Counted from the stretch's first letter, positions 1 to 6,464 are shown. The stretch is 8,171 bases of DNA from an uncultured Polymorphobacter sp. (GCA_937894055.1 CALDHQ010000080.1:1-8171); one strand, 5' to 3'. Notes: generated from the letters alone by a model not told the origin. Numbers and translations: made by a program.

Positions 1-525
1 CAGGGTGGCGTCGGAGAAATCGGCCGCCTGGGCCGAGGCCGCCGTCATCTGGGCGCCCGAAAGATCGGCCCCGTGCAGGACGGCGTAGTCGAGGTCGCCG
101 GGCCGCTTCTCGTGCTTGAGCATGCGAAAGCCCCCGGCGGCGTCCTGCAGGGCGGTGCGGCCCTCGCGCAGGTCGCAGCCGGCCAGCTCGGCGCCGGCCA
201 GGTTCGCGCCGCGCATGCAGGCGCCGCGAAGGTCGGCCCGCTTGAGGTTGACGTGCCGCATGTCGGCTTCGCGCAGGTCGGCGCCGAACAGGATGGCGCG
301 GCTGAGGTTCGATCGGGCGAGCGTCGCGCCGGAAAGGCGCGCGCCGGTCAGGTCGGCGTCGCGGAGATCGAGCCCCTCGAGCGAGCAGTTGGCGAGGTCG
401 GCATAGGTGAGGTTCAGCCGGCGTCCGCCCGAGCGGCCCGCCAGATAGCGCTGATGGGCTTCCACCGCGTCGCGCAGCGCGCGTGCGTCGAGCGCCAGGT
501 GGTGAGGTTGGGCTTTTGACGACAT
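1..525 (-). CDS. Pentapeptide-repeat protein, 3' end cut by window edge
   Basis: The minus strand is open from an ATG at 525 to base 1 with no stop, giving 175 residues of an incomplete protein. From about residue 42 to 121, and again from about 145, it repeats A(D/N)Lxx-type pentapeptides such as ADLTG, SNLSR, ADLRG, ANLAG and ADLSG. Such repeats fold as a right-handed quadrilateral beta helix. The first 36 residues are helical and charged (LDARALRDAVEAHQRYLAG). Residues 122-144 interrupt the repeat with a segment containing GGFRMLKHEKRPG. No signal peptide or membrane segment is visible, so a cytosolic protein is likely. Pentapeptide proteins have varied or unknown roles. The gyrase-mimic (Qnr/MfpA) type is not specifically indicated, because those usually lack this N-terminal extension and interruption. 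There is no clear Shine-Dalgarno before the ATG. The gene lies 80 bp downstream of the TetR gene on the same strand. The family call is confident and the function is unknown. Confidence 0.9.
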   Translation of the reverse strand, partial: MSSKAQPHHLALDARALRDAVEAHQRYLAGRSGGRRLNLTYADLANCSLEGLDLRDADLTGARLSGATLARSNLSRAILFGADLREADMRHVNLKRADLRGACMRGANLAGAELAGCDLREGRTALQDAAGGFRMLKHEKRPGDLDYAVLHGADLSGAQMTAASAQAADFSDATL

Positions 526-575
526 GAGAGCCCGACATTGGCCCGCGCGCACTTAAGGAACGGTTGCGCGCACAA

Positions 576-603
576 CTTATAGCGGCGTTATCCCGGACGT
601 CAG
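576..603 (-). promoter_or_regulatory. Candidate promoter for the pentapeptide gene
   Basis: Read on the minus strand, CTGACG (-35-like, 598-603) and TATAAG (-10-like, 576-581) are separated by 16 bp. They sit in the 80-bp gap between the TetR stop and the pentapeptide start. A transcript would start near 568 and have a leader of about 43 nt. The match is moderate and was judged by eye only. If it is wrong, the pentapeptide gene is probably read through from the TetR gene. Confidence 0.3.
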
Positions 604-605
604 GG

Positions 606-1160
606 CTAGAGCCAGCCGCGCCGCTTGAACCAGAGGACCGGCAGGATCGCCGCCACCACCATCATCACCAGCCGCACCGATTCAAGCCCGGAGAACGAAG
701 TCGGCGCGACGAACTGTAGATAGATGCCGAACAGCCCGCCCGCCACGCCTTCGGCAATGTCGAGCTTAAGCCGCAACCGCAGTTCGGTGCTGAGACTGTC
801 GATCGGCAGGCCGACATCAAACATCAGCCGGCCAAATCCGGGTTGTCCCGCCACCATGCGCAGCGTCTGCCGCGTGACCAGCGCAAAGCGCGCCGCAACA
901 TCGAGGCGCGCGGTATCGAGCCCGGCCATGGCGGCGGCGTGCGTCGCACCGAGCAACTCGCCCAGGTCGCCGATCAGCGTCGCGATATCGGGGTAATAGT
1001 TGTAGAAACTGGCGTGCACCAACCCGGCATGGTCGGTAATGCGCCGCAGGCCGAGCGCCGCGGCATTCTGCTCCATCAGCAACAGTTGCGCCGAAACCAG
1101 CAGCTGGTCGCGCGTCCGGGCGCGCTTGGTGCCCGGCAATGGCGGTGATTTGACGTCCAT
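606..1160 (-). CDS. TetR/AcrR-family transcriptional regulator
   Basis: A 184-residue protein with a typical TetR N-terminal helix-turn-helix. After a basic leader (TKRARTRDQLL), the HTH runs over about residues 36-62 (LRRITDHAGLVHASFYNYYP), matching the family pattern of two helices, a glycine turn and F/Y-Y-x-x-F/Y-P. The rest is an alpha-helical ligand and dimerisation domain that I cannot assign to a subfamily. The C-terminus has an uncharged, very hydrophobic stretch at 164-178 followed by KRRGWL. The protein should act as a dimeric repressor released by a small ligand, which is unknown. The ATG at 1160 is the only reasonable start. It has no Shine-Dalgarno, and a perfect tandem palindrome begins 5 bp upstream, which points to autoregulation. 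The upstream M48 protease gene ends 55 bp away, and the pentapeptide gene follows 80 bp downstream. Targets other than itself cannot be read from the window. Confidence 0.9.
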   Translation of the reverse strand: MDVKSPPLPGTKRARTRDQLLVSAQLLLMEQNAAALGLRRITDHAGLVHASFYNYYPDIATLIGDLGELLGATHAAAMAGLDTARLDVAARFALVTRQTLRMVAGQPGFGRLMFDVGLPIDSLSTELRLRLKLDIAEGVAGGLFGIYLQFVAPTSFSGLESVRLVMMVVAAILPVLWFKRRGWL

Positions 1161-1164
1161 GAAC

Positions 1165-1194
1165 TGACACTATGTCAATAATGACATAGTGTCA
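1165..1194. promoter_or_regulatory. Nested perfect palindrome, probable TetR operator
   Basis: TGACACTATGTCA (1165-1177) and its exact reverse complement TGACATAGTGTCA (1182-1194) are separated by ATAA. Each 13-bp arm is itself an interrupted palindrome, TGACA-N3-TGTCA, so the site looks like two dimer operators with centres 17 bp apart (1171 and 1188). It is much more AT-rich than its surroundings and lies 5 bp upstream of the TetR start. Some TetR-family repressors, such as QacR, bind as a pair of dimers, and this layout would suit that mode. That the adjacent regulator binds here is inferred from position and symmetry. Confidence 0.8.
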
Positions 1195-1195
1195 A
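1167..1195 (-). promoter_or_regulatory. Promoter of the TetR gene, buried in the operator
   Basis: On the minus strand a consensus -35 TTGACA (1190-1195) is followed after 17 bp by TAGTGT (1167-1172, 3 of 6 matches to TATAAT). Six bases later comes 1160, the A of the ATG, so the predicted transcript is leaderless. This agrees with the absence of a ribosome binding site. Almost every promoter base lies within the palindrome, so a bound repressor would exclude RNA polymerase. Confidence 0.55.
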
Positions 1196-1215
1196 TTAAC
1201 TCGCCGGACGATGAC

Positions 1216-2229
1216 TCACGCCCCGCAGATCGCCTGCAGTGCCTTCCAGTCATCCGCGTTCAACGCCGGCGCCGTCCCCGACTTCGCCGCGCCGGCGAAG
1301 CGCCGCGCCCGCGCCGCGTCGGACGGGTGGCTGCTGCTGAAAATCGACAGGAAGCTGCCTTGGCGCTCGAAGAAATCGGCGGCCCCCTGCGTCGAGATAT
1401 TGGCAGCGCCGAGCAGCTCGATGGCACCGGCATCGGCCTCGGCTTCGGCGGCCTTGTCGGCCTTTTCGAGCACGGTCAGATCGGCCATCTCGCCGGCGTT
1501 GCTTTCAAGCGTGCGGGCGATCACCGCCGGCCCGCTTGCGCGCAGGATGTTCTGGTTGGGATGCTGATAGGCGACGTGTTCAATCTCGTGCGCCAATACC
1601 GCGGCAACTTCGTCCGCCGACTGCGCCTGTTCGATCAGGCCACGATACAGTGCGACATGCCCGCCCGGCAGCGCGACGGCGTTGACGTCGGCGCTGTCGA
1701 TGACCTTGACCGACAGCGGCTCGGGCAAAGTCGGTGGCGCCAGCCGCGCGGTCAGCCGCAGCAGCGCCGCGCTGCCCGGGCCATTGTCGCAGACGCGTCC
1801 CATTTCGGCGAGATAGTCGCGGCCGATCTGGTCGGTAACGCGGTGCGGCAGCAGCGGCGCCGTGGCGATGATGATCCGGTCGCGCCCCAGCCAAAGCCCG
1901 ATGATGATCACCAGCAGCAGTGCGGCAACGATGGCCAGGCCACGCAGCGGCAGCCGCGACTTCAGCTTGATCCCCGAAACCCAGCTGTCGGGCGTGACAT
2001 CGGCGACATCGAGCCGCCAGCCGCGCCAGTCGGTGCGATGCAGCGTGGCGCGCGCGTCCTGCGTGGCGTCGCGGCGCAGGCGCCTCAGCGGCACGGCGCC
2101 GATATCAGCCTCCCCGCGCATCACCACGCGGTCGCCATAGGGGGTGACAATCACCGGAAACACATCGCCATCTGGACCGGCACGCAGCAGGCCGGGCACG
2201 GGGCGCATGTTGTACCGTGGTCGGGTCAT
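1216..2229 (-). CDS. Membrane-anchored M48-family zinc metalloprotease
   Basis: A 337-residue protein. Residues 1-93 form an N-terminal region I do not recognise. One transmembrane helix follows at about 95-115 (LRGLAIVAALLLVIIIGLWL), then an M48 peptidase domain. The zinc-binding HExxH is HEIEH at 214-218, preceded by the usual substrate-edge segment NAVALPGGHVALYRGLIE (183-200). A downstream acidic cluster at 262-266 (EAEAD) fits the third zinc ligand. HPSDAARARR (301-310) matches the family's late THPs-x-x-R motif. There is no TPR region as in BepA, and only one membrane helix, unlike HtpX. The protein probably hydrolyses peptide bonds in misfolded envelope proteins, but substrate and topology are unproven. 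The start ATG at 2229 has only a weak AGG upstream. A second in-frame ATG lies at 2208. The gene follows the HAD gene by 51 bp. Confidence 0.9.
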   Translation of the reverse strand: MTRPRYNMRPVPGLLRAGPDGDVFPVIVTPYGDRVVMRGEADIGAVPLRRLRRDATQDARATLHRTDWRGWRLDVADVTPDSWVSGIKLKSRLPLRGLAIVAALLLVIIIGLWLGRDRIIIATAPLLPHRVTDQIGRDYLAEMGRVCDNGPGSAALLRLTARLAPPTLPEPLSVKVIDSADVNAVALPGGHVALYRGLIEQAQSADEVAAVLAHEIEHVAYQHPNQNILRASGPAVIARTLESNAGEMADLTVLEKADKAAEAEADAGAIELLGAANISTQGAADFFERQGSFLSIFSSSHPSDAARARRFAGAAKSGTAPALNADDWKALQAICGA

Positions 2230-2234
2230 TGCGG

Positions 2235-2264
2235 TTTATAACCTGCGCGGCACTTCATGAACAA
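2235..2264 (-). promoter_or_regulatory. Weak candidate promoter for the M48 gene
   Basis: On the minus strand TTGTTC (2259-2264, poor -35) and TATAAA (2235-2240, good -10) are 18 bp apart. The -10 lies only 5 bases before the ATG, so this promoter would give a leaderless message. The -10 is convincing and the -35 is not. Read-through from the upstream HAD gene is an alternative. Confidence 0.3.
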
Positions 2265-2280
2265 GCCGCGGGCCATCGCA

Positions 2281-3213
2281 CTAGAACGCGAACACCCGCG
2301 CCCAGTCGTTGGCGATGCTGGCAATTGTCCAGCCGCGCGCCGGCCCCTCGTCGAGCCCGCGCACCAGCCGCGCGAGGCCGGCGTCGCGGTCATAGGCATA
2401 CTCACGCGTCGCATCGTCGTGGTGGACGATCATACCGAACCGCGCGCCGGGGCCGCTGGTCACCCATTCGAGCATGGCGAAATCGCCGTCCGAATTGCCG
2501 AACGCGGCGATCGGGCGCCGGCCGATATGCCGGTTGATGGCGACGGGCTTGCCTTCCTTGTCGTTGTAGTGGTGCAGTTCCGCCGCGCGCACCAGCTGCG
2601 GGGTGCCATCCTGAACGATGTAATTGGTGACGATGCTGCTGCCGATCACCTGCTCGGGCGGGATGCCGTAGGCCGCTTCGCTGAAGCTGCGCATGAACTC
2701 GACGCCGCCGCCCGAGATGATGAAGCTCTTGAAATCATTGGCCCGTAGCAGCGCCAGCACGTCGAGCATCGGCTGGTAGACCAGGTCGGTATAGGGGCGT
2801 TCGAAGCGCGCGTGGCGGGCGGTGGCAATCCAGTCGCGCACCAGTTCGGCAAACGCCTCAGTCGTCATCCCCGCGTGCGTCGCCATCACCAGCGCGACGA
2901 GCCCGTCCATGCCGACCGCCATGATGCCAGCGCTATCGCCGTCGAGCACCGCCTTGAACGGCTGCTGGTCGCGCCATTCGGGATGCAGCGGCGCCAGCGC
3001 GCGGATGCGGTCGAGGACGAAAAACGCCTGCACCGGCAGTGGCTGTTCGGCCCATAATGTGCCGTCATTGTCGAACACCGCAATGCGGTCGGCGGGCGGC
3101 ACATAGTCGGCGTGGCCGGCAGTCGTCACCCGCACGACGAAATCGAGAATCGCCGCCTTCGCCGCACCTTTGCGCCATGACGCCAGTGCAGGATTGCCCG
3201 CCGCGTTGCTCAT
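2281..3213 (-). CDS. HAD-superfamily phosphatase
   Basis: A 310-residue haloacid dehalogenase-fold hydrolase. Motif I is FDNDGT at 47-52, with D48 the expected nucleophile and D50 the general acid/base. Motif II is the serine in FIISGGG (S167). Motif IV is GNSDGD at 239-244, whose aspartates bind magnesium. A long helical cap lies between motifs I and II. The arrangement resembles phosphoserine-phosphatase-like HAD proteins, so removal of a phosphate from a small molecule is the likely reaction; the substrate is unknown. No signal peptide is seen. The reading frame stays open to 3699, but the true start is the ATG at 3213. It has GGAGG at 3221-3225 with 7-nt spacing and overlaps the stop of the 2H phosphoesterase gene by 4 bp (ATGA), so the two are probably translationally coupled. 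Confidence 0.9.
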   Translation of the reverse strand: MSNAAGNPALASWRKGAAKAAILDFVVRVTTAGHADYVPPADRIAVFDNDGTLWAEQPLPVQAFFVLDRIRALAPLHPEWRDQQPFKAVLDGDSAGIMAVGMDGLVALVMATHAGMTTEAFAELVRDWIATARHARFERPYTDLVYQPMLDVLALLRANDFKSFIISGGGVEFMRSFSEAAYGIPPEQVIGSSIVTNYIVQDGTPQLVRAAELHHYNDKEGKPVAINRHIGRRPIAAFGNSDGDFAMLEWVTSGPGARFGMIVHHDDATREYAYDRDAGLARLVRGLDEGPARGWTIASIANDWARVFAF

Positions 3214-3857
3214 CGGGCGACCTCCAGTTGCTTGAGCAGGCGCGCTGCAGTGCCGAACGGCCCGAGCTGGTAAATGGCGGCACCTGCCGGGGCGAACGCG
3301 AACGCCGCGAACGGTTCGGCAATCATCGCGTCGAGATAATCGGTCGGCGCGACACCGGTACTGACGTGCGGATTGAAATGCGCGCCGGCATGATGCGCAA
3401 CGAACCCCGCGACATAGTCGATCAGCGCCGCATCGAACGCCGGATTGTCGTGGCGCGCCGTGAAGGCGTCGATTGTCGCGCTCGCCAGCATGAACGGCGT
3501 CGCAGCGGCGATGACACCGGCTTGCAACCGCAATAGCTCCGGCGTCGGCGGCGCACAGATGCCAGCAACGCCGAAACCCGGCCCCGGCGTGTAGTAGAAG
3601 CGGTCCGCCTGCAGCTCCATCGCCGCAATCCCGGCGTTGCCGATAACGGCGCCAGCCGCTTGCGCGAGCGCCTCCAGATCGCCGGCAGCAACAAAGCACT
3701 GCAGCAGCGTGATGTGCGGGCGATGTTCGGCGTCGAGCGCGAAGCCATCGGGAAACACGCCACGCAACCGCGCATTGTTGGCTTCCGCGTGCGCGAGCAT
3801 GCGTGCATCGGGTTCGAGCAGGATGTCGATGGCCATGACTTCGGGTGCCGTCATCAT
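3210..3857 (-). CDS. 2H phosphoesterase (2'-5' RNA ligase superfamily)
   Basis: A 215-residue protein with the two diagnostic H-x-T/S motifs of the 2H superfamily: HIT at 48-50 (in RPHITLLQ) and HVS at 164-166 (in NPHVSTG). The histidines are 116 residues apart in a duplicated alpha/beta fold. Known members open 2',3'- or 1',2'-cyclic phosphodiesters or reversibly ligate 2'-5' RNA. Specificity cannot be read from sequence, and I see no feature that makes this ThpR in particular. There are two adjacent ATGs (3857 and 3854). A GAGGTGA element ends just before the first, and the second has the better spacing, so the start may be 3854. The gene lies 28 bp after the patatin gene and overlaps the HAD gene by 4 bp, which suggests a single mRNA. 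Confidence 0.85.
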   Translation of the reverse strand: MMTAPEVMAIDILLEPDARMLAHAEANNARLRGVFPDGFALDAEHRPHITLLQCFVAAGDLEALAQAAGAVIGNAGIAAMELQADRFYYTPGPGFGVAGICAPPTPELLRLQAGVIAAATPFMLASATIDAFTARHDNPAFDAALIDYVAGFVAHHAGAHFNPHVSTGVAPTDYLDAMIAEPFAAFAFAPAGAAIYQLGPFGTAARLLKQLEVAR

Positions 3858-3885
3858 GTCACCTCACAATCGGTAATCGCGAGTC

Positions 3886-5298
3886 CTAGAACTCGGTCCC
3901 CGCGCAGTGCGTCAGCGTCTTGCTGATCACCGTTTGCGTGCGGATCATCTCGACCTTGGGCCAGGTCATCGCTTCGCCGGTGGCGATCAGATCTTCCATT
4001 TCGTCGAGCGACAGCTGGCTGAGGATCTTGGCTGGCGACCACAGCCGCGGCGGGTTGATGATGGTGATATCGCCGCCATAGTCCTGATCGATGATCGACA
4101 TCGTCATGTTGGCGAGGCCGTTCAAGGCCGGGAAGAACGACAGCGGCTTTTCCCAGATCGACAGACCGGCATTCATCCACGCCTTGGTGCTGGCGACAGT
4201 GGCCTGCTTGACCGATTCGAGCACCGAATTGGGCGACTTCAGGTCGCTGATGAACGGCGTGACGTGCGGGTTGGCCTGGCTGACGATATAGTGGTTGACG
4301 CCGTACAGGCGCGCGAGGCGCTTGGCGGGCAGGTCGTTGGTCATCGAGCCATCGACCCATTTGCGGTCCGACAGATACGGCACGCGCTTGCCGTTATGGT
4401 CCTTGGCCATCAGCGCGACGGGATCGAAAATGCCGGGCACCGCGCATGACGCCGCGACGGCTTCGCGGATCATCACGTTGGGCGAGGCGATGGCATTGAG
4501 CAGCCGCGAGTTCTGGTGGCGCTCCGACGGCGCGACCGAGACGTTGAGGTGGCGGCCGGTCAGCTGATACGCCTCCTGGAAGGTCAGATCGGGGATCAGC
4601 GTGTCGAGCTGCGCGCGCACCTGCGCCGAGGTCATGCGCTTGCCCTCGGCGGGCTTGGCGCCATGCAGTTCGGCCTGCTCATCGAGCCACTTGGCATCGA
4701 AATACGGCGCGAGCTCGCTGTCGAGGTGCGTGCAGACGATGGCGCCAACGATCGAGCCGCCGCTCGAGCCCGAGATGATGTCGGGCAACACGCCCTCCTG
4801 CCACAGCGTCTTGACGACACCCATGTGGAAGAACAGGAACGCGCCCGAGCCGCTGAGCATCAGCGCCGACTGGCCGTAGCAGTGGCGCGCGCGGTTGAAG
4901 AAATCGCGCTTTTCTTCCGCCTTGATCGACCGCACCTTCTTGCTGGCGAGGTGGTCGAGTGCGCTGGCGATTTCGGCGACATAGGCTTCGATCAGGTGCT
5001 TGGTGCCGAACTGCGCCTCCTGATACAGGCGTTCATTGCCCATGCCGTCCATGTTGCCGTGGATGCCCTCGTTGAGCGCGTAGAGCAGTGCCTTGTCGTC
5101 ACCGGCGGCGCGGAAGGCGCGCAGCGTCGCGAGGCGGCGGGCGATCGACTTATAGTCATACAAGTCGGTGGCATCGGTTGCGCGCCACTTCGCCTTGCCC
5201 GACCGCACGTCATGCGCCTGCGCCTTTGCCGACCAGTCGGCATAGTTGCTGGCTTCAAATTGCGTCGCGCCGGCCCGGCGAATTGGTGACAGATTCAT
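3886..5298 (-). CDS. DUF3336-patatin lipid acyl hydrolase
   Basis: A 470-residue protein from the chosen start; residue numbers here count from the upstream ATG at 5319. The N-terminal part, about 25-150, matches the DUF3336 domain that precedes patatin in yeast Tgl3/4/5 and plant SDP1 triacylglycerol lipases (NYADWSAKAQAHD; FGTKHLIEAY). The patatin domain follows: a glycine-rich oxyanion loop SGSGA (156-160), the nucleophile elbow GSSGG (184-188, serine 186) and the catalytic aspartate in VDGS (D323). These form the Ser-Asp dyad typical of patatins. It should hydrolyse acyl esters of stored or membrane lipid. No signal peptide is seen, so it is probably intracellular. The ATG at 5298 is preferred because AAGGA precedes it by 7 nt, while the ATG at 5319 has no good ribosome binding site. 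The 2H phosphoesterase gene follows by 28 bp. Confidence 0.92.
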   Translation of the reverse strand: MNLSPIRRAGATQFEASNYADWSAKAQAHDVRSGKAKWRATDATDLYDYKSIARRLATLRAFRAAGDDKALLYALNEGIHGNMDGMGNERLYQEAQFGTKHLIEAYVAEIASALDHLASKKVRSIKAEEKRDFFNRARHCYGQSALMLSGSGAFLFFHMGVVKTLWQEGVLPDIISGSSGGSIVGAIVCTHLDSELAPYFDAKWLDEQAELHGAKPAEGKRMTSAQVRAQLDTLIPDLTFQEAYQLTGRHLNVSVAPSERHQNSRLLNAIASPNVMIREAVAASCAVPGIFDPVALMAKDHNGKRVPYLSDRKWVDGSMTNDLPAKRLARLYGVNHYIVSQANPHVTPFISDLKSPNSVLESVKQATVASTKAWMNAGLSIWEKPLSFFPALNGLANMTMSIIDQDYGGDITIINPPRLWSPAKILSQLSLDEMEDLIATGEAMTWPKVEMIRTQTVISKTLTHCAGTEF

Positions 5299-5305
5299 AC
5301 GATGA

Positions 5306-5310
5306 TCCTT
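5306..5310 (-). promoter_or_regulatory. Ribosome binding site that sets the patatin start
   Basis: On the minus strand AAGGA lies 7 nt before the ATG at 5298. It favours this start over the ATG 21 bp upstream (5319), which has only AAAGAA 2 nt before it. Confidence 0.6.
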
Positions 5311-5393
5311 CGGCCCCATTGTTCTTTACCGGCGATGCTAGCCGACACGGTCGCGCGCCACCAGTCGCAATAACACGGTAGTGCGGCGTCGCC

Positions 5394-6260
5394 TTACGCC
5401 TTGCGCGGCATGCCGGCGCGCGCATCGTTGCGCACCACCTCGAGTCCGGCGGGATCGACCAGCCCGCCGTGGATGACGCGGTTGTTGGCATGCCCGAACT
5501 GGTGGAGGTTGAACGCCGATTGCAGCGCCGTCCACAGGCCCTGCGCGTCTATCGACTGGTTGACGCTCATCTTCGCCATCTTGAGGCCAACCATCGGCCG
5601 CGTGGCGATCTTCGCCGCCAGTGCCAGCGTGTGGCTTTCCAGTTCGTCGCGCGGCACGACGCGGTTGACCATGCCGAGCGTCTTGGCTTCGGCGGCACCG
5701 ATGGGCTCGCCGGTGAACAGCAGTTCCTTGGCGCGGCGCGCGCCAAGTTCGAAGGCGTGGACGAAATATTCGACGCCCGGCATGCCGAACGCCACGACGG
5801 GGTCGGAAAACTCCGCGTCTTCGGACGCCACAATCAGGTCGAACGGCCAGATCAGCATCAGCCCGCCGGCAATCGCCTTGCCCTGGACCTGCGCGATGAT
5901 CGGCTTGCCGAGGTTGCGCCAGCGCCAGCACAGCCCGAGGTAGATTTCCTGCTCCTTGACCATCCAGCCCTGCGGCCCGGGGTGATCGAAGCCGCCGTGA
6001 CCGAAAATCGGCGGCCGCGACGTGCCGATGTTGCTGGTGTCGGCAAGGTCATGCCCCGACGAGAAATTCTTGCCGTCGGCGGCGACAATGACGACGCGGA
6101 CCTCGTCATCGTACATCGCCAGATCGAGCGCATCGTTGATTTCGTAGAGCATCTTCGGCCCCTGCGCATTGTGCCGGTCGGGCCGCGCCAAGGTGACGCG
6201 CGCAACGCCCGGCGCGGGCTTGTCGTAGCGAATCTCTTCGAATGTCGGGGCTTCAGCCAT
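5394..6260 (-). CDS. Enoyl-CoA hydratase/isomerase-family (crotonase) protein
   Basis: A 288-residue crotonase-fold protein. The opening strand carries the family's RPDRHNAQ (26-33). The first oxyanion-hole segment is KNFSSGHDL (64-72). The second is GKAIAGGLMLIWPFDLIVAS (127-146), aligning with the usual G-x-A-x-G-G-G-x-E-L of hydratases. Length and C-terminal helices are normal. The two glutamates that hydrate enoyl-CoA in classical enzymes (rat E144 and E164) align by eye with M135 and V155, so water addition by the standard mechanism is doubtful. CoA-thioester binding is still expected, while an isomerase, hydrolase or other reaction is possible. GGAG lies 7 nt before the ATG at 6260. The tRNA-Pro gene ends 113 bp upstream, and the patatin start lies 95 bp downstream. 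The family call is secure and the reaction is not. Confidence 0.9.
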   Translation of the reverse strand: MAEAPTFEEIRYDKPAPGVARVTLARPDRHNAQGPKMLYEINDALDLAMYDDEVRVVIVAADGKNFSSGHDLADTSNIGTSRPPIFGHGGFDHPGPQGWMVKEQEIYLGLCWRWRNLGKPIIAQVQGKAIAGGLMLIWPFDLIVASEDAEFSDPVVAFGMPGVEYFVHAFELGARRAKELLFTGEPIGAAEAKTLGMVNRVVPRDELESHTLALAAKIATRPMVGLKMAKMSVNQSIDAQGLWTALQSAFNLHQFGHANNRVIHGGLVDPAGLEVVRNDARAGMPRKA

Positions 6261-6373
6261 CGTCGCTCTCCATCAGCCAATGCCGCAAGGCACAGCTGAC
6301 ACGACCGAAACGCCGCCGAAAGTGCAAGGATTTTGTGTGGGGATGTGGGCAGGGCCGGGAACCCTGAAGTGCT

Positions 6374-6450
6374 TGGTCGGGGCGAGAGGATTCGAACCTC
6401 CGGCCTCTGCCTCCCGAAGGCAGCGCTCTACCGGGCTGAGCTACGCCCCG
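6374..6450 (-). tRNA. tRNA-Pro (anticodon CGG), CCA encoded
   Basis: The 77 nt fold as a complete cloverleaf on the minus strand. The acceptor stem is CGGGGCG with CGCCCCG, the D stem GCTC/GAGC, and the anticodon stem CTGCC/GGCAG around loop TTCGGGA. The variable loop is AGGCC, and the T arm is GGAGG-TTCGAAT-CCTCT with one G-U pair. The discriminator base is A, followed by a genomically encoded CCA (6374-6376). The loop places CGG at positions 34-36, which reads the proline codon CCG, a common codon in such GC-rich genomes. The T arm and variable loop resemble E. coli tRNA-Pro(CGG). A small hairpin follows the 3' end (6350-6366) without a T-run. Confidence 0.97.
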
Positions 6451-6464
6451 ACGCAAGGCGCGAG

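Noticed and set aside
73..519. Plus-strand open frame of 148 codons
   Set aside because: It is the complement of the pentapeptide gene. Its A/V/G-rich repeats simply mirror the A(D/N)Lxx codons, and it has no ribosome binding site.
1189..2241. Plus-strand open frame of 350 codons
   Set aside because: It lies entirely antisense to the M48 protease. The protein is Arg/Gln/Gly-rich with no recognisable domain, as expected for antisense frames in GC-rich DNA.
3214..3699. N-terminal extension of the HAD protein upstream of 3213
   Set aside because: The added residues are Arg/Cys/Ala-rich low-quality sequence overlapping the 2H gene in another frame. The ATG at 3213 has a strong ribosome binding site and matches the expected HAD start.
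4516..5289. Plus-strand open frame of 257 codons
   Set aside because: It is antisense to the patatin gene, whose catalytic motifs are intact on the other strand. The frame has no domain.
5299..5319. Upstream start for the patatin gene (MGPKDHR...)
   Set aside because: It has only a purine stretch 2 nt away as a ribosome site, while the ATG at 5298 has AAGGA with 7-nt spacing.
6350..6366. Hairpin CAGGG/CCCTG after the tRNA as an intrinsic terminator
   Set aside because: The stem is only 5 bp and no T-run follows on the minus strand. It is mentioned under the tRNA but is not supported as a terminator.
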